Shown: in pieces, positions 25,988 to 34,379 of the stretch | How positions within the stretch are numbered: the first letter of the stretch is position 1 | Layout: each line of letters opens with the position of its first letter | Assembly: GCA_023401595.1 (NCBI GenBank) | Contig: JAEXDQ010000054.1 | Location: 58,719-122,718, forward strand | Length of the DNA: 64,000 nucleotides | Source of the DNA: Spirochaetota bacterium | GTDB taxonomy: Bacteria > Spirochaetota > Spirochaetia > Sphaerochaetales > Sphaerochaetaceae | Direction: 5' to 3' | Made by a program: the position numbers and the translations under genes | The notes under the pieces: model-generated | Told to the model about the DNA's origin: nothing | The model's input: the letters and a program-made list of their open reading frames with translations, nothing else | The model's database searches: none

Positions 25988-28029
25988 CAAAACGGGGAAT
26001 CGGCCTTTGATATTTTTACCCTGAACACCCTGTTCGGAGTACCACCCGAAATTGGGTCGAAATATCTATCGGCGGTCAGCCTGTTGATATCACCCTCGCC
26101 GCCCCAACCGAATTCGAGCAAGATATTGTCATTGTCCAGCGTGTCATTGACATCCGCTAGGAACACGGCTTCTCCATCGGCCGATTCAACTTTGATTGGT
26201 GCGCCTATGGATAATTGATACTTTTCAAGATTTTCTTTGTTGAGCCACGCCTTCGGACCGGGGTGGTGCTTCGTCGTGGTTTCCAGATTGTGCAGCTTTG
26301 TGTGTACGAATCCCGCCGGTCGGTAGTTGATTGCCTTGAAAGGATACCGGATACTCTCTTTTTCTTCCTCCGGGTTGCCCGGTATGACAAGAGGCAGCGG
26401 AGAATATCCGTTCTGTTCCTGTTTCGTTGAAAAAAGCTCCATCTTCCCGGACGGCGTGTTGAACCCCTTGGCCTTGTATTTTTCATAGACGATGGGCTTG
26501 TCGAAAAAGATCAGTTGCTTTTCATCGAGCTCCTCAAAAGTAGTTCCGCTAGGTGTCAGCGCGTACTGTATCCAGGACGCTTCGTCATGATATGGAAAAT
26601 CGCCGTCAAGTCCCATGCGCTTGGCAATCTCATATTCGTTCTCAAAAGAGGAACGGCACCGTCCCGGAGCTTTGAACAGAGGCCGTTGGAACGCCACGAA
26701 CGGCCTGTCGAAACTGGTGTAGCACTTGTATCCGTAGCCTTCAAACGCTGTCTTGTCCGGCAATATCAAATCCGCGGCCGAAGCTGTCGCCGTCATGAAG
26801 ATGTCGGATACAAGGAGGAAATCGAGTGATCTTAACGCACGGACCGTCCTTTCGCTGTTCGCATTAATGCCCGCTGGATTCGCATGGTGGACTATCATCG
26901 CCCGAGGTCTGTCGTCATCGCCCGCCAACAGGCTTTCCTTGACCGCGGGGAAGGGAATGTCCCTGAAAAGCGGATATTTGTACTTCTGCTTCATTTTCGC
27001 GGGACTGAGATTGTTGATCGGCGCCTGCGGGACGAACGGTAGGAACACAGCGCCGCCTTTTCTGTCGACCCTTCCCGTTATTCCGAGGAGCGCGGCGACC
27101 GCCTGCACCGAATAGACGGTATTCGCGTACATGTCGAGACCGTTGCCTTCACATATGGTCGCTTTCTTCGCTTGGGAAAAACGTCTGGCCAGAGAGACTA
27201 CTTCGCATGCGGGGACGCCTGTGCGCCGTTCGGTCTCTTCCGGCGTATAGGGCTCGACATGGGCTCTGAGCGCTTCAAAACCGAGGGTGTGGTTTTCAAC
27301 GAATTTATGATCGTACAGCTCCTCCTCGATGACGCATCGCAGTAGCCCCAGCCCGAGGATGGTATCGGTGCCCGGTTTTATCCGTATCCATTCATCGCCG
27401 TCTTCAATCGAATCGCATCTGACAGGATCTATGAATACGACGCAGGCGCCCCGTTTCCTCGCTCTGCCCAGGACTTTCTGAATACCGTCGAAAGCACAGT
27501 AACCGCCCATCCTGTTGGTGGCCTTCGGATTGCTGCCCCACAGGATGATAAAATCCGCATTGTCCAGGTCTGGTTCCGGTTTTCCTCCTATCGCGTTCAT
27601 GAAAGCAGTCACGCGAGGTACCATGCAGTACGTCGAAGACCCCGTCGCATTCGCCGAACCAATCGCATGCATCAACCGTTGATAGCCGTCTCTCGCCGCA
27701 TAGCTTACCGGCGCTCCCGAACATCGCATGATTCCGTCAGGGCCATGCTTGGAGACGATATCTGAAAGACGTTCGGCGGCATAATCATAGGCTTGTTCCC
27801 AGGTAATCTCTTCAAAATCGGCGGCGGTGCGTTTCAAAGGGACTGTAAGACGATCCGCCGCCGTACTCAGTTCTTCGATCGCGAACGCTTTCGGACAGAG
27901 ATAATCCCTGTTGGAAGGATGTTCTTTATCGGGACGCAGGCTTTTCAGCCTTCCGCCTTCGATATCGGCGATGATTCCACAACCGCAATGGCAGAGCGTG
28001 CAGATTGAACGGACGGTTCCATCGTTCAT
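25984..28029 (-). CDS. Molybdopterin-dependent oxidoreductase (FdhF/DMSO reductase superfamily)
   Basis: 681 residues, no Tat signal, hence cytoplasmic. The N-terminus binds a [4Fe-4S] cluster through CTLCHCGC and a fourth Cys in YLCPKAFA, the Cx2Cx3Cx27C pattern. The usual Mo-bis-MGD landmarks follow: WEQAYDYAAERL, FIILWGSNPKATN, CVVFIDPVRCDS, the IRIKPGTDTILGLGLL segment, and a C-terminal domain with YRPAGFVHTKLHN. The substrate is not evident; formate dehydrogenase, thiosulfate reductase and acetylene-hydratase-like relatives share this layout. It follows the FadR-type regulator gene by 21 bases on the same strand, so it belongs to the same regulon as the divergent catabolic operon. mobA 7.5 kb away could supply its cofactor. 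Confidence 0.85.
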   Translation of the reverse strand: MNDGTVRSICTLCHCGCGIIADIEGGRLKSLRPDKEHPSNRDYLCPKAFAIEELSTAADRLTVPLKRTAADFEEITWEQAYDYAAERLSDIVSKHGPDGIMRCSGAPVSYAARDGYQRLMHAIGSANATGSSTYCMVPRVTAFMNAIGGKPEPDLDNADFIILWGSNPKATNRMGGYCAFDGIQKVLGRARKRGACVVFIDPVRCDSIEDGDEWIRIKPGTDTILGLGLLRCVIEEELYDHKFVENHTLGFEALRAHVEPYTPEETERRTGVPACEVVSLARRFSQAKKATICEGNGLDMYANTVYSVQAVAALLGITGRVDRKGGAVFLPFVPQAPINNLSPAKMKQKYKYPLFRDIPFPAVKESLLAGDDDRPRAMIVHHANPAGINANSERTVRALRSLDFLLVSDIFMTATASAADLILPDKTAFEGYGYKCYTSFDRPFVAFQRPLFKAPGRCRSSFENEYEIAKRMGLDGDFPYHDEASWIQYALTPSGTTFEELDEKQLIFFDKPIVYEKYKAKGFNTPSGKMELFSTKQEQNGYSPLPLVIPGNPEEEKESIRYPFKAINYRPAGFVHTKLHNLETTTKHHPGPKAWLNKENLEKYQLSIGAPIKVESADGEAVFLADVNDTLDNDNILLEFGWGGEGDINRLTADRYFDPISGGTPNRVFRVKISKADSPFC

Positions 28030-28050
28030 GGGTATCGTGTCTCCTTTGGG

Positions 28051-28698
28051 TCAAAAAAGCAGTGAATGGTTGTCTCTGAACGTATTGGACACATTTCTCA
28101 AATGGAGACGCATGTAGAGCTCCGCGCTTTTTTCATCCCTGTTCTTGAAGGCTTCCAGTATTTTCGTATGTTCGGACAGCGACGCTTCATCCCTGCCGGG
28201 TACAAGAATGGTCTTGTTGTTGTATTTCTTCATCTGATCCTTGAGATGGATGACCATGTCCACTGCGGTTCTGTTCGTGCAGGCGGAATAGATGATTTTG
28301 TGGAATTCCCTGTTGCAGTTGCTGTATCCCAGGAGATTTTTCGATTCCTTCATCTGCTTCATCTCTTCCAGCAAGGAAGCCATTTTTTCGATTTGCTCAT
28401 TGCTTATCGTCTTTATCGCGTTCCTGATGATCAGACATTCAAGCTCTTCCCGCACTTCCAGAAATTCAAGGACCTCCTCGATGGAGTAGACCTTGACCTT
28501 GGCACCCTTGTTGCGTTCCAGAGTCACCAGGCCGTCCGATTCAAGCATCATCAGACTTTTTTTGACGGTGTTCCTGCAGACTCCGAATTTATTGGCGAGG
28601 TCGGTTTCCGTAAGGGCGAAGGAAGAGGGATAATCACCTCTGATGATATTGTTCTTAAGCTCCATATAGATGGTACTGCTGTTGACTTTTGTTTCCAT
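28051..28698 (-). CDS. FadR-type GntR transcriptional regulator
   Basis: 215 residues. A winged helix at about 10-72 (ALTETDLANKFGVCRNTVKK, then LESDGLVTLERNKGA) is followed by an FCD ligand-binding helix bundle (VREELECLIIRNAIK; NREFHKIIYSACTN; SLSEHTKILEAFKNRDEK, with His positions typical of the metal-binding FCD pocket). AGGAGC precedes the ATG. It is co-transcribed with the molybdoenzyme gene and diverges from the DUF6282/GalB/Tct operon. Two identical-type palindromes beside the two promoters are its likely operators, giving autoregulation and control of both operons, presumably released by a carboxylate ligand. Confidence 0.9.
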   Translation of the reverse strand: METKVNSSTIYMELKNNIIRGDYPSSFALTETDLANKFGVCRNTVKKSLMMLESDGLVTLERNKGAKVKVYSIEEVLEFLEVREELECLIIRNAIKTISNEQIEKMASLLEEMKQMKESKNLLGYSNCNREFHKIIYSACTNRTAVDMVIHLKDQMKKYNNKTILVPGRDEASLSEHTKILEAFKNRDEKSAELYMRLHLRNVSNTFRDNHSLLF

Positions 28699-28730
28699 GG
28701 TTGCTCCTGAAGCAAGAATGAACGTAGTTG

Positions 28731-28743
28731 ATTGTGTTACAAT
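28731..28743. promoter_or_regulatory. FadR-type operator 1 (ATTGT-N3-ACAAT)
   Basis: Perfect palindrome ATTGT-GTT-ACAAT. It matches the FadR-subfamily consensus TNGTNNNACNA. It lies just downstream of the start expected from the leftward promoter, about 32 bases ahead of the regulator's ATG. Confidence 0.75.
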
Positions 28744-28754
28744 TTTACCGTCTT

Positions 28755-28783
28755 ATTATCAAGTGGGTGTGAAAAGTTGTCAA
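28755..28783 (-). promoter_or_regulatory. Promoter of regulator-molybdoenzyme operon
   Basis: Minus strand TTGACA (28778-28783), exactly 17 bases, GATAAT (28755-28760). Operator 1 begins 11 bases downstream of the -10. Confidence 0.8.
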
Positions 28784-28846
28784 GAAAGATATTGAATTTG
28801 TTGCGTTTTCCCAATCAAAAAGTGATAAGTTTAGAAAAAAAGACCA

Positions 28847-28875
28847 TTGACAGATGAAATAAACTGGTTGATAAT
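28847..28875 (+). promoter_or_regulatory. Promoter of the DUF6282-GalB-Tct operon
   Basis: Plus strand TTGACA (28847-28852), exactly 17 bases, GATAAT (28870-28875). Its hexamers and spacing are the same as those of the opposing promoter. Operator 2 begins 17 bases downstream of the -10. Confidence 0.8.
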
Positions 28876-28892
28876 CAATTTTGTTCATCAAG

Positions 28893-28905
28893 ATTGTTGA
28901 ACAAT
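28893..28905. promoter_or_regulatory. FadR-type operator 2 (ATTGT-N3-ACAAT)
   Basis: Perfect palindrome ATTGT-TGA-ACAAT, the same outer bases as operator 1. It also lies within a wider 7-bp inverted repeat (28881-28904). Its place downstream of the rightward promoter suggests repression by roadblock or blocked initiation. Confidence 0.75.
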
Positions 28906-28966
28906 TTGAAAAACTCTTGTTCTTGGCTCGCCCGTTGTTCTGGGCTTCGTTGTGAGGAGATGGAAA

Positions 28967-29851
28967 ATGAAGAATTACATTGAAGGTGCTTACGACCTGC
29001 ACGTACACTCCGCGCCGGATGTACTTGCTCGGCGTATGGATGATATCGAGATGGCTCAGCGGGTGATTGCGTCGGGGATGGCCGGATATTGTATCAAGAG
29101 CCATTATTTCTGTACTTCCGAACGGGCGCAGCTCATCAACAAGCTCTATCCGGCATGCGACGCCGTCGGTACCCTGACGCTCAACAGTTCCGTCGGCGGC
29201 GTCAATCCTTCCGCATTGGAGATGGCGTGCAGATCCGGCATCAAGCTGGTGTGGTTTCCCACTTGCGACAGCGACAATGAACGTTCCTATGTATTCAGCG
29301 ACCGATGCAAGGTACTCCCTTATTGGGCCAAGATCGTGATGCAGCTGAAGGACGAGGGCGTCAGCAATCCTACCGTATCGCTTTTGGACGGGCAGGGCGC
29401 ATTGAAGGAGAACATCCTTCAGGCGCTCGACATCATCGCAAAGTATGACATCATCCTCGCCACCAGCCATATATCGCACGAAGAGACGTTCGCGTTGGTT
29501 CCCGCCGCTGCGGAACGCGGAATCAAGAAGATCATCATCACCCATGTGACGTTCCCGAATACATACTATTCGATCGAGGACCAGAAGAAGCTGGCCGATT
29601 ACGGCGCGTACATGGAACATTGCTACACGACCTATGCGACGGGGAAATCATCGTTCGAGGATGAGCTGGAACAGATTCGTGCGCTTGGCGCCGGCCACGT
29701 CGTCCTGTCCACCGATCTGGGACAGAAAACCGCGCTGTATCCCGATGAAGGGCTTCAGAAGTATTGTGAGGACCTCGCCGCAAACGGGTTCAGCGACGAT
29801 GAAATCCATACCATGGTCTATGTCAATCCAAGAAAACTGCTTGGGAAATGA
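28967..29851 (+). CDS. DUF6282-type amidohydrolase-superfamily protein
   Basis: 294 residues, cytoplasmic. The ATG at 28967 follows AGGAG by 6 bases; a GTG at 28952 has no such site. A metal-binding start AYDLHVHSAPDV (His12, His14) and further likely ligands in TSHISHEE, ITHVTFPN and the late STDLGQ segment follow the TIM-barrel amidohydrolase order (HxH, H, H, D). The reaction is unknown for this family. Because it heads an operon with a GalB-like hydratase and an aldolase-like protein, a lactonase role like LigI (2-pyrone-4,6-dicarboxylate hydrolase, also an amidohydrolase) is a reasonable inference, not a demonstration. Confidence 0.78.
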   Translation: MKNYIEGAYDLHVHSAPDVLARRMDDIEMAQRVIASGMAGYCIKSHYFCTSERAQLINKLYPACDAVGTLTLNSSVGGVNPSALEMACRSGIKLVWFPTCDSDNERSYVFSDRCKVLPYWAKIVMQLKDEGVSNPTVSLLDGQGALKENILQALDIIAKYDIILATSHISHEETFALVPAAAERGIKKIIITHVTFPNTYYSIEDQKKLADYGAYMEHCYTTYATGKSSFEDELEQIRALGAGHVVLSTDLGQKTALYPDEGLQKYCEDLAANGFSDDEIHTMVYVNPRKLLGK

Positions 29852-29861
29852 GGAGTATCCG

Positions 29862-30590
29862 ATGATTGAAGGAAAAAAACTTCTGGTGGTTTCCGCGCAT
29901 GCCGCGGACTATGTTTGGAGAAGCGGCGGCACGATCGCCAAATATGTGAAGGGCGGGGCAGAAGTTCGCGTCGTCGTACTGAGTTTCGGTGTGCGCGGGG
30001 AATCGAACGACCTGTGGAAACAGGAAGGCGCCACGGCCGAAAGCGTGAAGGCGACTCGTCGTGGCGAGACGATGGCCGCGGCGGAAATCCTCGGAGTGAA
30101 GAACATCGAATTCTGGGATTTGGAGGATTATCCCCTGTTTGTCGACAAAGCGCTCGAGGATAGGATGGTACGGACGATCCGTGAGACCGCCCCCGATTAT
30201 ATCATCTCCCATGACAGGTTCGATATTCTCAATCCCGACCACAATCTGGTAAGCGACCTTGTCTTCCGCTGCAGCGTGATGTCGAATTCCAACGGAGTAC
30301 GCATGGACGGTACGAAGACGACGAAGCAGATGCAGCTTTTTGGCTTTGAGCCGCACCAGACGGAACTGTCGCACTACGTACCGGGGCAGTTCGTGGATAT
30401 CTCCGATGTGTATGAACAGAAAGTGGCCGCGATGAAGTGCTTCAAGGCGCAGTCCCATCTGATCGAGTACTATACCCAGCGCGCGTTCATGCGCGGTAAT
30501 CATGCCCGGCGGTTGTCCGGCCGCCAGATCTACAGGTACGCGGAGAGCTTCTCGAGGTTTTTCCCCGTTGTGTCCGAAGAATTGCTATGA
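29862..30590 (+). CDS. PIG-L-family protein of the GalB (4-oxalomesaconate hydratase) type
   Basis: 242 residues; the ATG at 29862 follows GAGGAG. Sugar deacetylases of this family start with HPDDE; here the motif is SAHAADYVWRSGGTIA (residues 11-26), the form seen in GalB, which hydrates 4-oxalomesaconate to 4-carboxy-4-hydroxy-2-oxoadipate. Later metal or active-site residues are in HDRFDILNPDHNLV. The C-terminal third contains SHYVPGQFVDIS and MKCFKAQSHLIEYYTQRA. Operon context with an RraA-type aldolase and a tricarboxylate transporter supports the hydratase reading. Substrate identity remains inferred. Confidence 0.75.
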   Translation: MIEGKKLLVVSAHAADYVWRSGGTIAKYVKGGAEVRVVVLSFGVRGESNDLWKQEGATAESVKATRRGETMAAAEILGVKNIEFWDLEDYPLFVDKALEDRMVRTIRETAPDYIISHDRFDILNPDHNLVSDLVFRCSVMSNSNGVRMDGTKTTKQMQLFGFEPHQTELSHYVPGQFVDISDVYEQKVAAMKCFKAQSHLIEYYTQRAFMRGNHARRLSGRQIYRYAESFSRFFPVVSEELL

Positions 30591-30599
30591 GGAAACGCC

Positions 30600-31094
30600 A
30601 TGAATGAAAAAAGGAAAATAGGGATACCGTTCGCCGCGGTGATGGCCATGGTGATCATGGCGATGTCCGCAGCGATCATCATCGACGGGATATGTGTGCA
30701 AAAGCTTCCGATGAATGCGTTGTCGTATCCGATGTTCTGCGCGGCGATGGTGTTCGTCGCGGGCTTCGTCGAGATAGTCAGGGCTTTCCGCGACCAGAAG
30801 GCTGCTTCGGAGTCCGCGGAGACCGCCGGCGGGAAGAAGACCCTGTATGTCAATAGGAAGAACTTCTTGATCTCGGTAGGCCTGTTCGCGGCCTATGTCG
30901 TTCTGATGTGGCTTCTTGGCTTTGTAATTTCATCTATTGCGGTTACAGCGGCTTTTGTATATGTCTTCAAAGCCAAGAAGCCTTTGCTTGTCGTATTGTG
31001 TTCAGCGGTCGTGATAGTGCTGCTGTATATCTTGTTCAACAAAGCCCTTTACATTTTCCTTCCGAAAGGATTGCTGTTCGGGCTGGTTTTCTAG
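30600..31094 (+). CDS. tctB: Tripartite tricarboxylate transporter small permease TctB
   Basis: 164 residues with four hydrophobic segments (about 8-28, 40-58, 88-108 and 112-150). There is no strong internal motif, as usual for this family, but position before tctA and topology identify it. GAGGAAACGCC lies ahead of the ATG. It works with TctA and TctC to import carboxylates. Confidence 0.85.
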   Translation: MNEKRKIGIPFAAVMAMVIMAMSAAIIIDGICVQKLPMNALSYPMFCAAMVFVAGFVEIVRAFRDQKAASESAETAGGKKTLYVNRKNFLISVGLFAAYVVLMWLLGFVISSIAVTAAFVYVFKAKKPLLVVLCSAVVIVLLYILFNKALYIFLPKGLLFGLVF

Positions 31095-31109
31095 AGACGG
31101 AGGTTATAC

Positions 31110-32582
31110 ATGTCAGAATTACTGGGAGGTTTGTTGGCTTCCGTCATGCCAATCAACCTGATATACATGCTGATCGGGACTTTCGCCGGTATCATAATCG
31201 GCGCGTTGCCGGGGCTGGGGCCCACCACGGGCCTTGCGTTGCTGATTCCCTTGACATACGGTATGGACACGACAAAAGCGTTGCTCCTTGCCGCGGGTAT
31301 CTACCAAGGGGCGATGTACGGCGGTTCGATTACGTCGGTCCTGCTGGGGATCCCCGGTACGCCGACGAATACCGCCACCTGCTTCGACGGATTCCCGATG
31401 TCGAAAAATGGACATAGCCGCGAGGCGTTGGGCGCGTCGCTTACGGCTTCTGCGATAGGTGGGTTCTTCTCTTGTCTGGTTCTCATGTTCCTGACGCCGC
31501 TGATGTCCAAGATCGTACTCTATTTCGGAGCGCCGGAACAGTTCATGATGGCGATGGTCGGATTGGGGGTCATAGCGGCTTCCTCCCATGAGTCCCTTTC
31601 AAAAGGCATCCTCGTAGGTTTCTTCGGTCTGCTTGTCGCGACGATCGGAGGGGATCCTCTTTCGGGCCACGACCGGTTCACGTTCGGAATATCCTATCTT
31701 GACGACGGCGTGCAGTTCATGACCATCGCGGTCGGCATATTCGGGCTTTCCCAGGCGATAGCGTTGGCGGAGGAGGCCAAGTCCATTTCCGGAGACACGA
31801 AGCTCAGCGGAAAGATGTTCGACGGAATCAAGGCGTGCTTCGTCCACTGGAAGGTCACCTTGCGTGGCACTCTCTTGGGAATCATCCTTGGCATCACCCC
31901 CGGCGCGGGGGGGAGCGCGGCGAGCATGCTCGCGTATTCGACCACGCAGGCGTCCGATCCTGACAAGCAGTCGTACGGCAAGGGTAATATCAAAGGCGTC
32001 ATCGCCCCGGAGGCCGCCAACAACGCCACTATCGGAAGCGCCCTAATTCCGACCCTCGCTTTTGGAATTCCCGGCAGTCCTACCGCGGCAGTCCTCATGG
32101 GTCTTCTGATGATCCATAATATCCTGCCTGGTCCGAGCCTGTTTTTGGAAGCGGGGACTACGCTGTATTCATTTTTCTGGGGGCTGTTGTGGACGTGCTT
32201 CGCAATCGTGATCATCGGTCAGCCGCTGCTCAAGTTCTTCGCGAAGGTTACCGTCGTACCATACCAGATACTGGTGCCTTCAATCACCATTTTGTGCGCA
32301 TTGGGAGCATTCAGCCTGCGCAGCTATATGTTCGACGTGATACTGACGCTGCTCTTCGGTATTCTTGGATATTATATGAAGAAGGCCCGGTATCCGATGG
32401 TGTGCTTCGTTCTTGGGCTTGTGCTTGGTTCCATGGCTGAATCCAACCTGAGCCGTTCAATGATCATCTACGGGAACCTGTCCTTTATCTGGACCAGACC
32501 GATCACTCTTGTCCTGGCTGTCATCCTCGTGTTGGTGATCGCCGTACCGCTTATCAAACCCCGCCTGAAGAGGGCGAAATAA
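31110..32582 (+). CDS. tctA: Tripartite tricarboxylate transporter large permease TctA
   Basis: 490 residues, about 11-12 membrane segments. Conserved features: IGALPGLGPTTGLALLIPLT near residues 32-51, ALLLAAGIYQGAMYGGSITS, ILLGIPGTP-like LLGIPGTPTNTATCFDG, the second repeat ITPGAGGSAASMLAYSTTQ, and IPTLAFGIPGSPTAAVLMG. This is the transport subunit of TTT systems, driven by ion gradients. It is centrally placed in the operon with tctB and tctC. Confidence 0.95.
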   Translation: MSELLGGLLASVMPINLIYMLIGTFAGIIIGALPGLGPTTGLALLIPLTYGMDTTKALLLAAGIYQGAMYGGSITSVLLGIPGTPTNTATCFDGFPMSKNGHSREALGASLTASAIGGFFSCLVLMFLTPLMSKIVLYFGAPEQFMMAMVGLGVIAASSHESLSKGILVGFFGLLVATIGGDPLSGHDRFTFGISYLDDGVQFMTIAVGIFGLSQAIALAEEAKSISGDTKLSGKMFDGIKACFVHWKVTLRGTLLGIILGITPGAGGSAASMLAYSTTQASDPDKQSYGKGNIKGVIAPEAANNATIGSALIPTLAFGIPGSPTAAVLMGLLMIHNILPGPSLFLEAGTTLYSFFWGLLWTCFAIVIIGQPLLKFFAKVTVVPYQILVPSITILCALGAFSLRSYMFDVILTLLFGILGYYMKKARYPMVCFVLGLVLGSMAESNLSRSMIIYGNLSFIWTRPITLVLAVILVLVIAVPLIKPRLKRAK

Positions 32583-32618
32583 TTTCAAGTTTTTACAGAA
32601 AATAAAAGGAGAAAAAGT

Positions 32619-33566
32619 ATGAAAAAACTATTTTCAGTTCTGATGGTCCTCGTTCTTGCCGTCGGCTTCGTCTTCGCCAACGGAGCGCAGGAAAACGCCG
32701 CGTCCTGGCCGACCCAGCCGATACATATCATCGGTCAATCCGCCGCCGGTTCCGGTCCTGATCTGTTCGTCAGGGAACTCCAGCCTTTGCTTCAGAAGGA
32801 ACTGGGTGTGGCAATCGTCGTCGAGAACAAGGCCGGTAGCGGCGGTAAGCTCGCTAGCGACTATGTCTGGAAAGCCGAGCCCAATGGATATACCCTGCTG
32901 GCGCATTCCTCACCATTGACGACCGTCACCCAGATTTCCAAGAACTGTACCTTCGATATCAAGTCCATGAAGCATATCGTGGCATTCGACGCGGCCCCAT
33001 ACGCGATAATCGTCAAAGCAGATTCCCCGATCAATACGATCGACGACCTTATCGCATATTGCAAGAGCAACAAGGCTTCCAACGCGAACTCGGGCATCGG
33101 TGGGGCCATGTATTTGCAGAGCAGGATCATGGCCGCCGCCCTCGGTATCGATTATAACGAGGTCCCGTACAACGGCTCGAATCCCTGCACGCTCGCGGTC
33201 ATGAACGGAGACGTGACTTTCACCGTCACCTCCTACGACGTCGCGATGAACAACGACCAGGTCAAAGTGGTGTGCCTGCTGGCTGACGGCCGTACTGAAC
33301 TGCTCCCGGACGTCCCCTCCATCACCGAAGCCGGGTATTCCTTCCCGTTCATGACGATGCGTCGCGGCGTGGTCGCCCCGGCGGGTACTCCTGATGCGGT
33401 CGTCGAAAGGCTCATTGCCGCGTTCAAGGCGGCGCTTTCCGATCCTTCGTTCGCCGAGTTCGTCAAGAGAAGCGGTACGACGCTGGATGTCATATACGGA
33501 GAGGACTATGCGAAGCTTGACGCTGAATACTATGAGTCCATTCTTAAATTCAAGGAATATCTATAA
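32619..33566 (+). CDS. tctC: Tripartite tricarboxylate transporter receptor TctC
   Basis: Periplasmic binding protein of 315 residues. The signal peptide MKKLFSVLMVLVLAVGFVFA ends in NGAQE, the spirochaete-type mature start. Bug/TctC features: WPTQPIHIIGQSAAGSGPDL (ligand loop), VVENKAGSGGKLASDYV, YTLLAHSSPL, VPYNGSNPCTLAVMNGDV and PDVPSITEAGY. It recognises a carboxylate, probably the operon's growth substrate. AGGAGAAAAAG precedes the start. Confidence 0.93.
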   Translation: MKKLFSVLMVLVLAVGFVFANGAQENAASWPTQPIHIIGQSAAGSGPDLFVRELQPLLQKELGVAIVVENKAGSGGKLASDYVWKAEPNGYTLLAHSSPLTTVTQISKNCTFDIKSMKHIVAFDAAPYAIIVKADSPINTIDDLIAYCKSNKASNANSGIGGAMYLQSRIMAAALGIDYNEVPYNGSNPCTLAVMNGDVTFTVTSYDVAMNNDQVKVVCLLADGRTELLPDVPSITEAGYSFPFMTMRRGVVAPAGTPDAVVERLIAAFKAALSDPSFAEFVKRSGTTLDVIYGEDYAKLDAEYYESILKFKEYL

Positions 33567-33592
33567 CAGTATCCGGGTGGAGATGAACCGAA

Positions 33593-34363
33593 GTGAGTGA
33601 ATTCAATACAGATGCGTACGACATGCTTTTGGACGTCGCCAGACATAGGAGGACCTGCCGTAACTTTTCAGACCGGCCCGTGTCCGACGAGCAGGTGGAC
33701 AAAATCCTGGAGGTGGCCCGCTGGGCCCCCTCCGGAGCCAATTCCCAGCCCTGGACCTATATTGTGGTCCGGGACGGGGAGATACGCCATCGGCTGTTCG
33801 ATACCTATTGCAGAATAGACATGGATCTCATGTGGTGGATGGAACAGATGCGTTCTCCCGAGTATCGACACAGCGGATATTCCGTCGACTGCCAGGATCC
33901 CGAAGAGGGCTTGAGAATCAAACAGACGAGGAAGCTCTGGAGCGAAGCTCCTGTGATCATCGCCGTCGCAGGGGATGGCAGGAAGCAATGGGGGACGGTT
34001 CTCGGCGGACACACGATGGGCTTGGATCAGACGCATCTGACGGACAGTCTCTCGAATACTTCTTTGCTTATCCACCTTGCCGCACAGTCCCTCGGGCTGA
34101 CTTCGCAGTGGATGAGCATCCACACGCAGGGATCGTTCAAGGAGATTCTCGGCATCCCGGAACCTCTGATCCTGCACACCCTGATTCCGATCGGATATCC
34201 CGAAAAGCCTCAGCAACCGTTGGGATACAGGGAGAAGCTGGAGTCTCTGGTACACCATGATACGTATGATATGTCACGGCACATGTCGAACAAGGAAAGC
34301 CTTGAAAGGCTCGCCGGTCTGCGGAAGTTCACTAAAGTGCTGTACAAGCCTATGGTAAAATAA
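33593..34363 (+). CDS. Nitroreductase-family flavoprotein
   Basis: 256 residues from a GTG with GGAG upstream. FMN-binding features: RRTCRNFSDRPVSDEQVDKI (residues 19-38), ARWAPSGANSQPWTYIVV, and a C-terminal AAQSLGLTSQWMSIH followed by LGIPEPLILHTLIPIGYPE. These enzymes use NAD(P)H for reductions of nitro, enone or aromatic ring substrates; some also dehalogenate. The insertion MWWMEQMRSPEYRHSGYSVD is characteristic of a subgroup I cannot name. In this operon it could reduce a double bond of the imported compound. Confidence 0.85.
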   Translation: MSEFNTDAYDMLLDVARHRRTCRNFSDRPVSDEQVDKILEVARWAPSGANSQPWTYIVVRDGEIRHRLFDTYCRIDMDLMWWMEQMRSPEYRHSGYSVDCQDPEEGLRIKQTRKLWSEAPVIIAVAGDGRKQWGTVLGGHTMGLDQTHLTDSLSNTSLLIHLAAQSLGLTSQWMSIHTQGSFKEILGIPEPLILHTLIPIGYPEKPQQPLGYREKLESLVHHDTYDMSRHMSNKESLERLAGLRKFTKVLYKPMVK

Positions 34364-34379
34364 GGAAGAACGATTCAAA

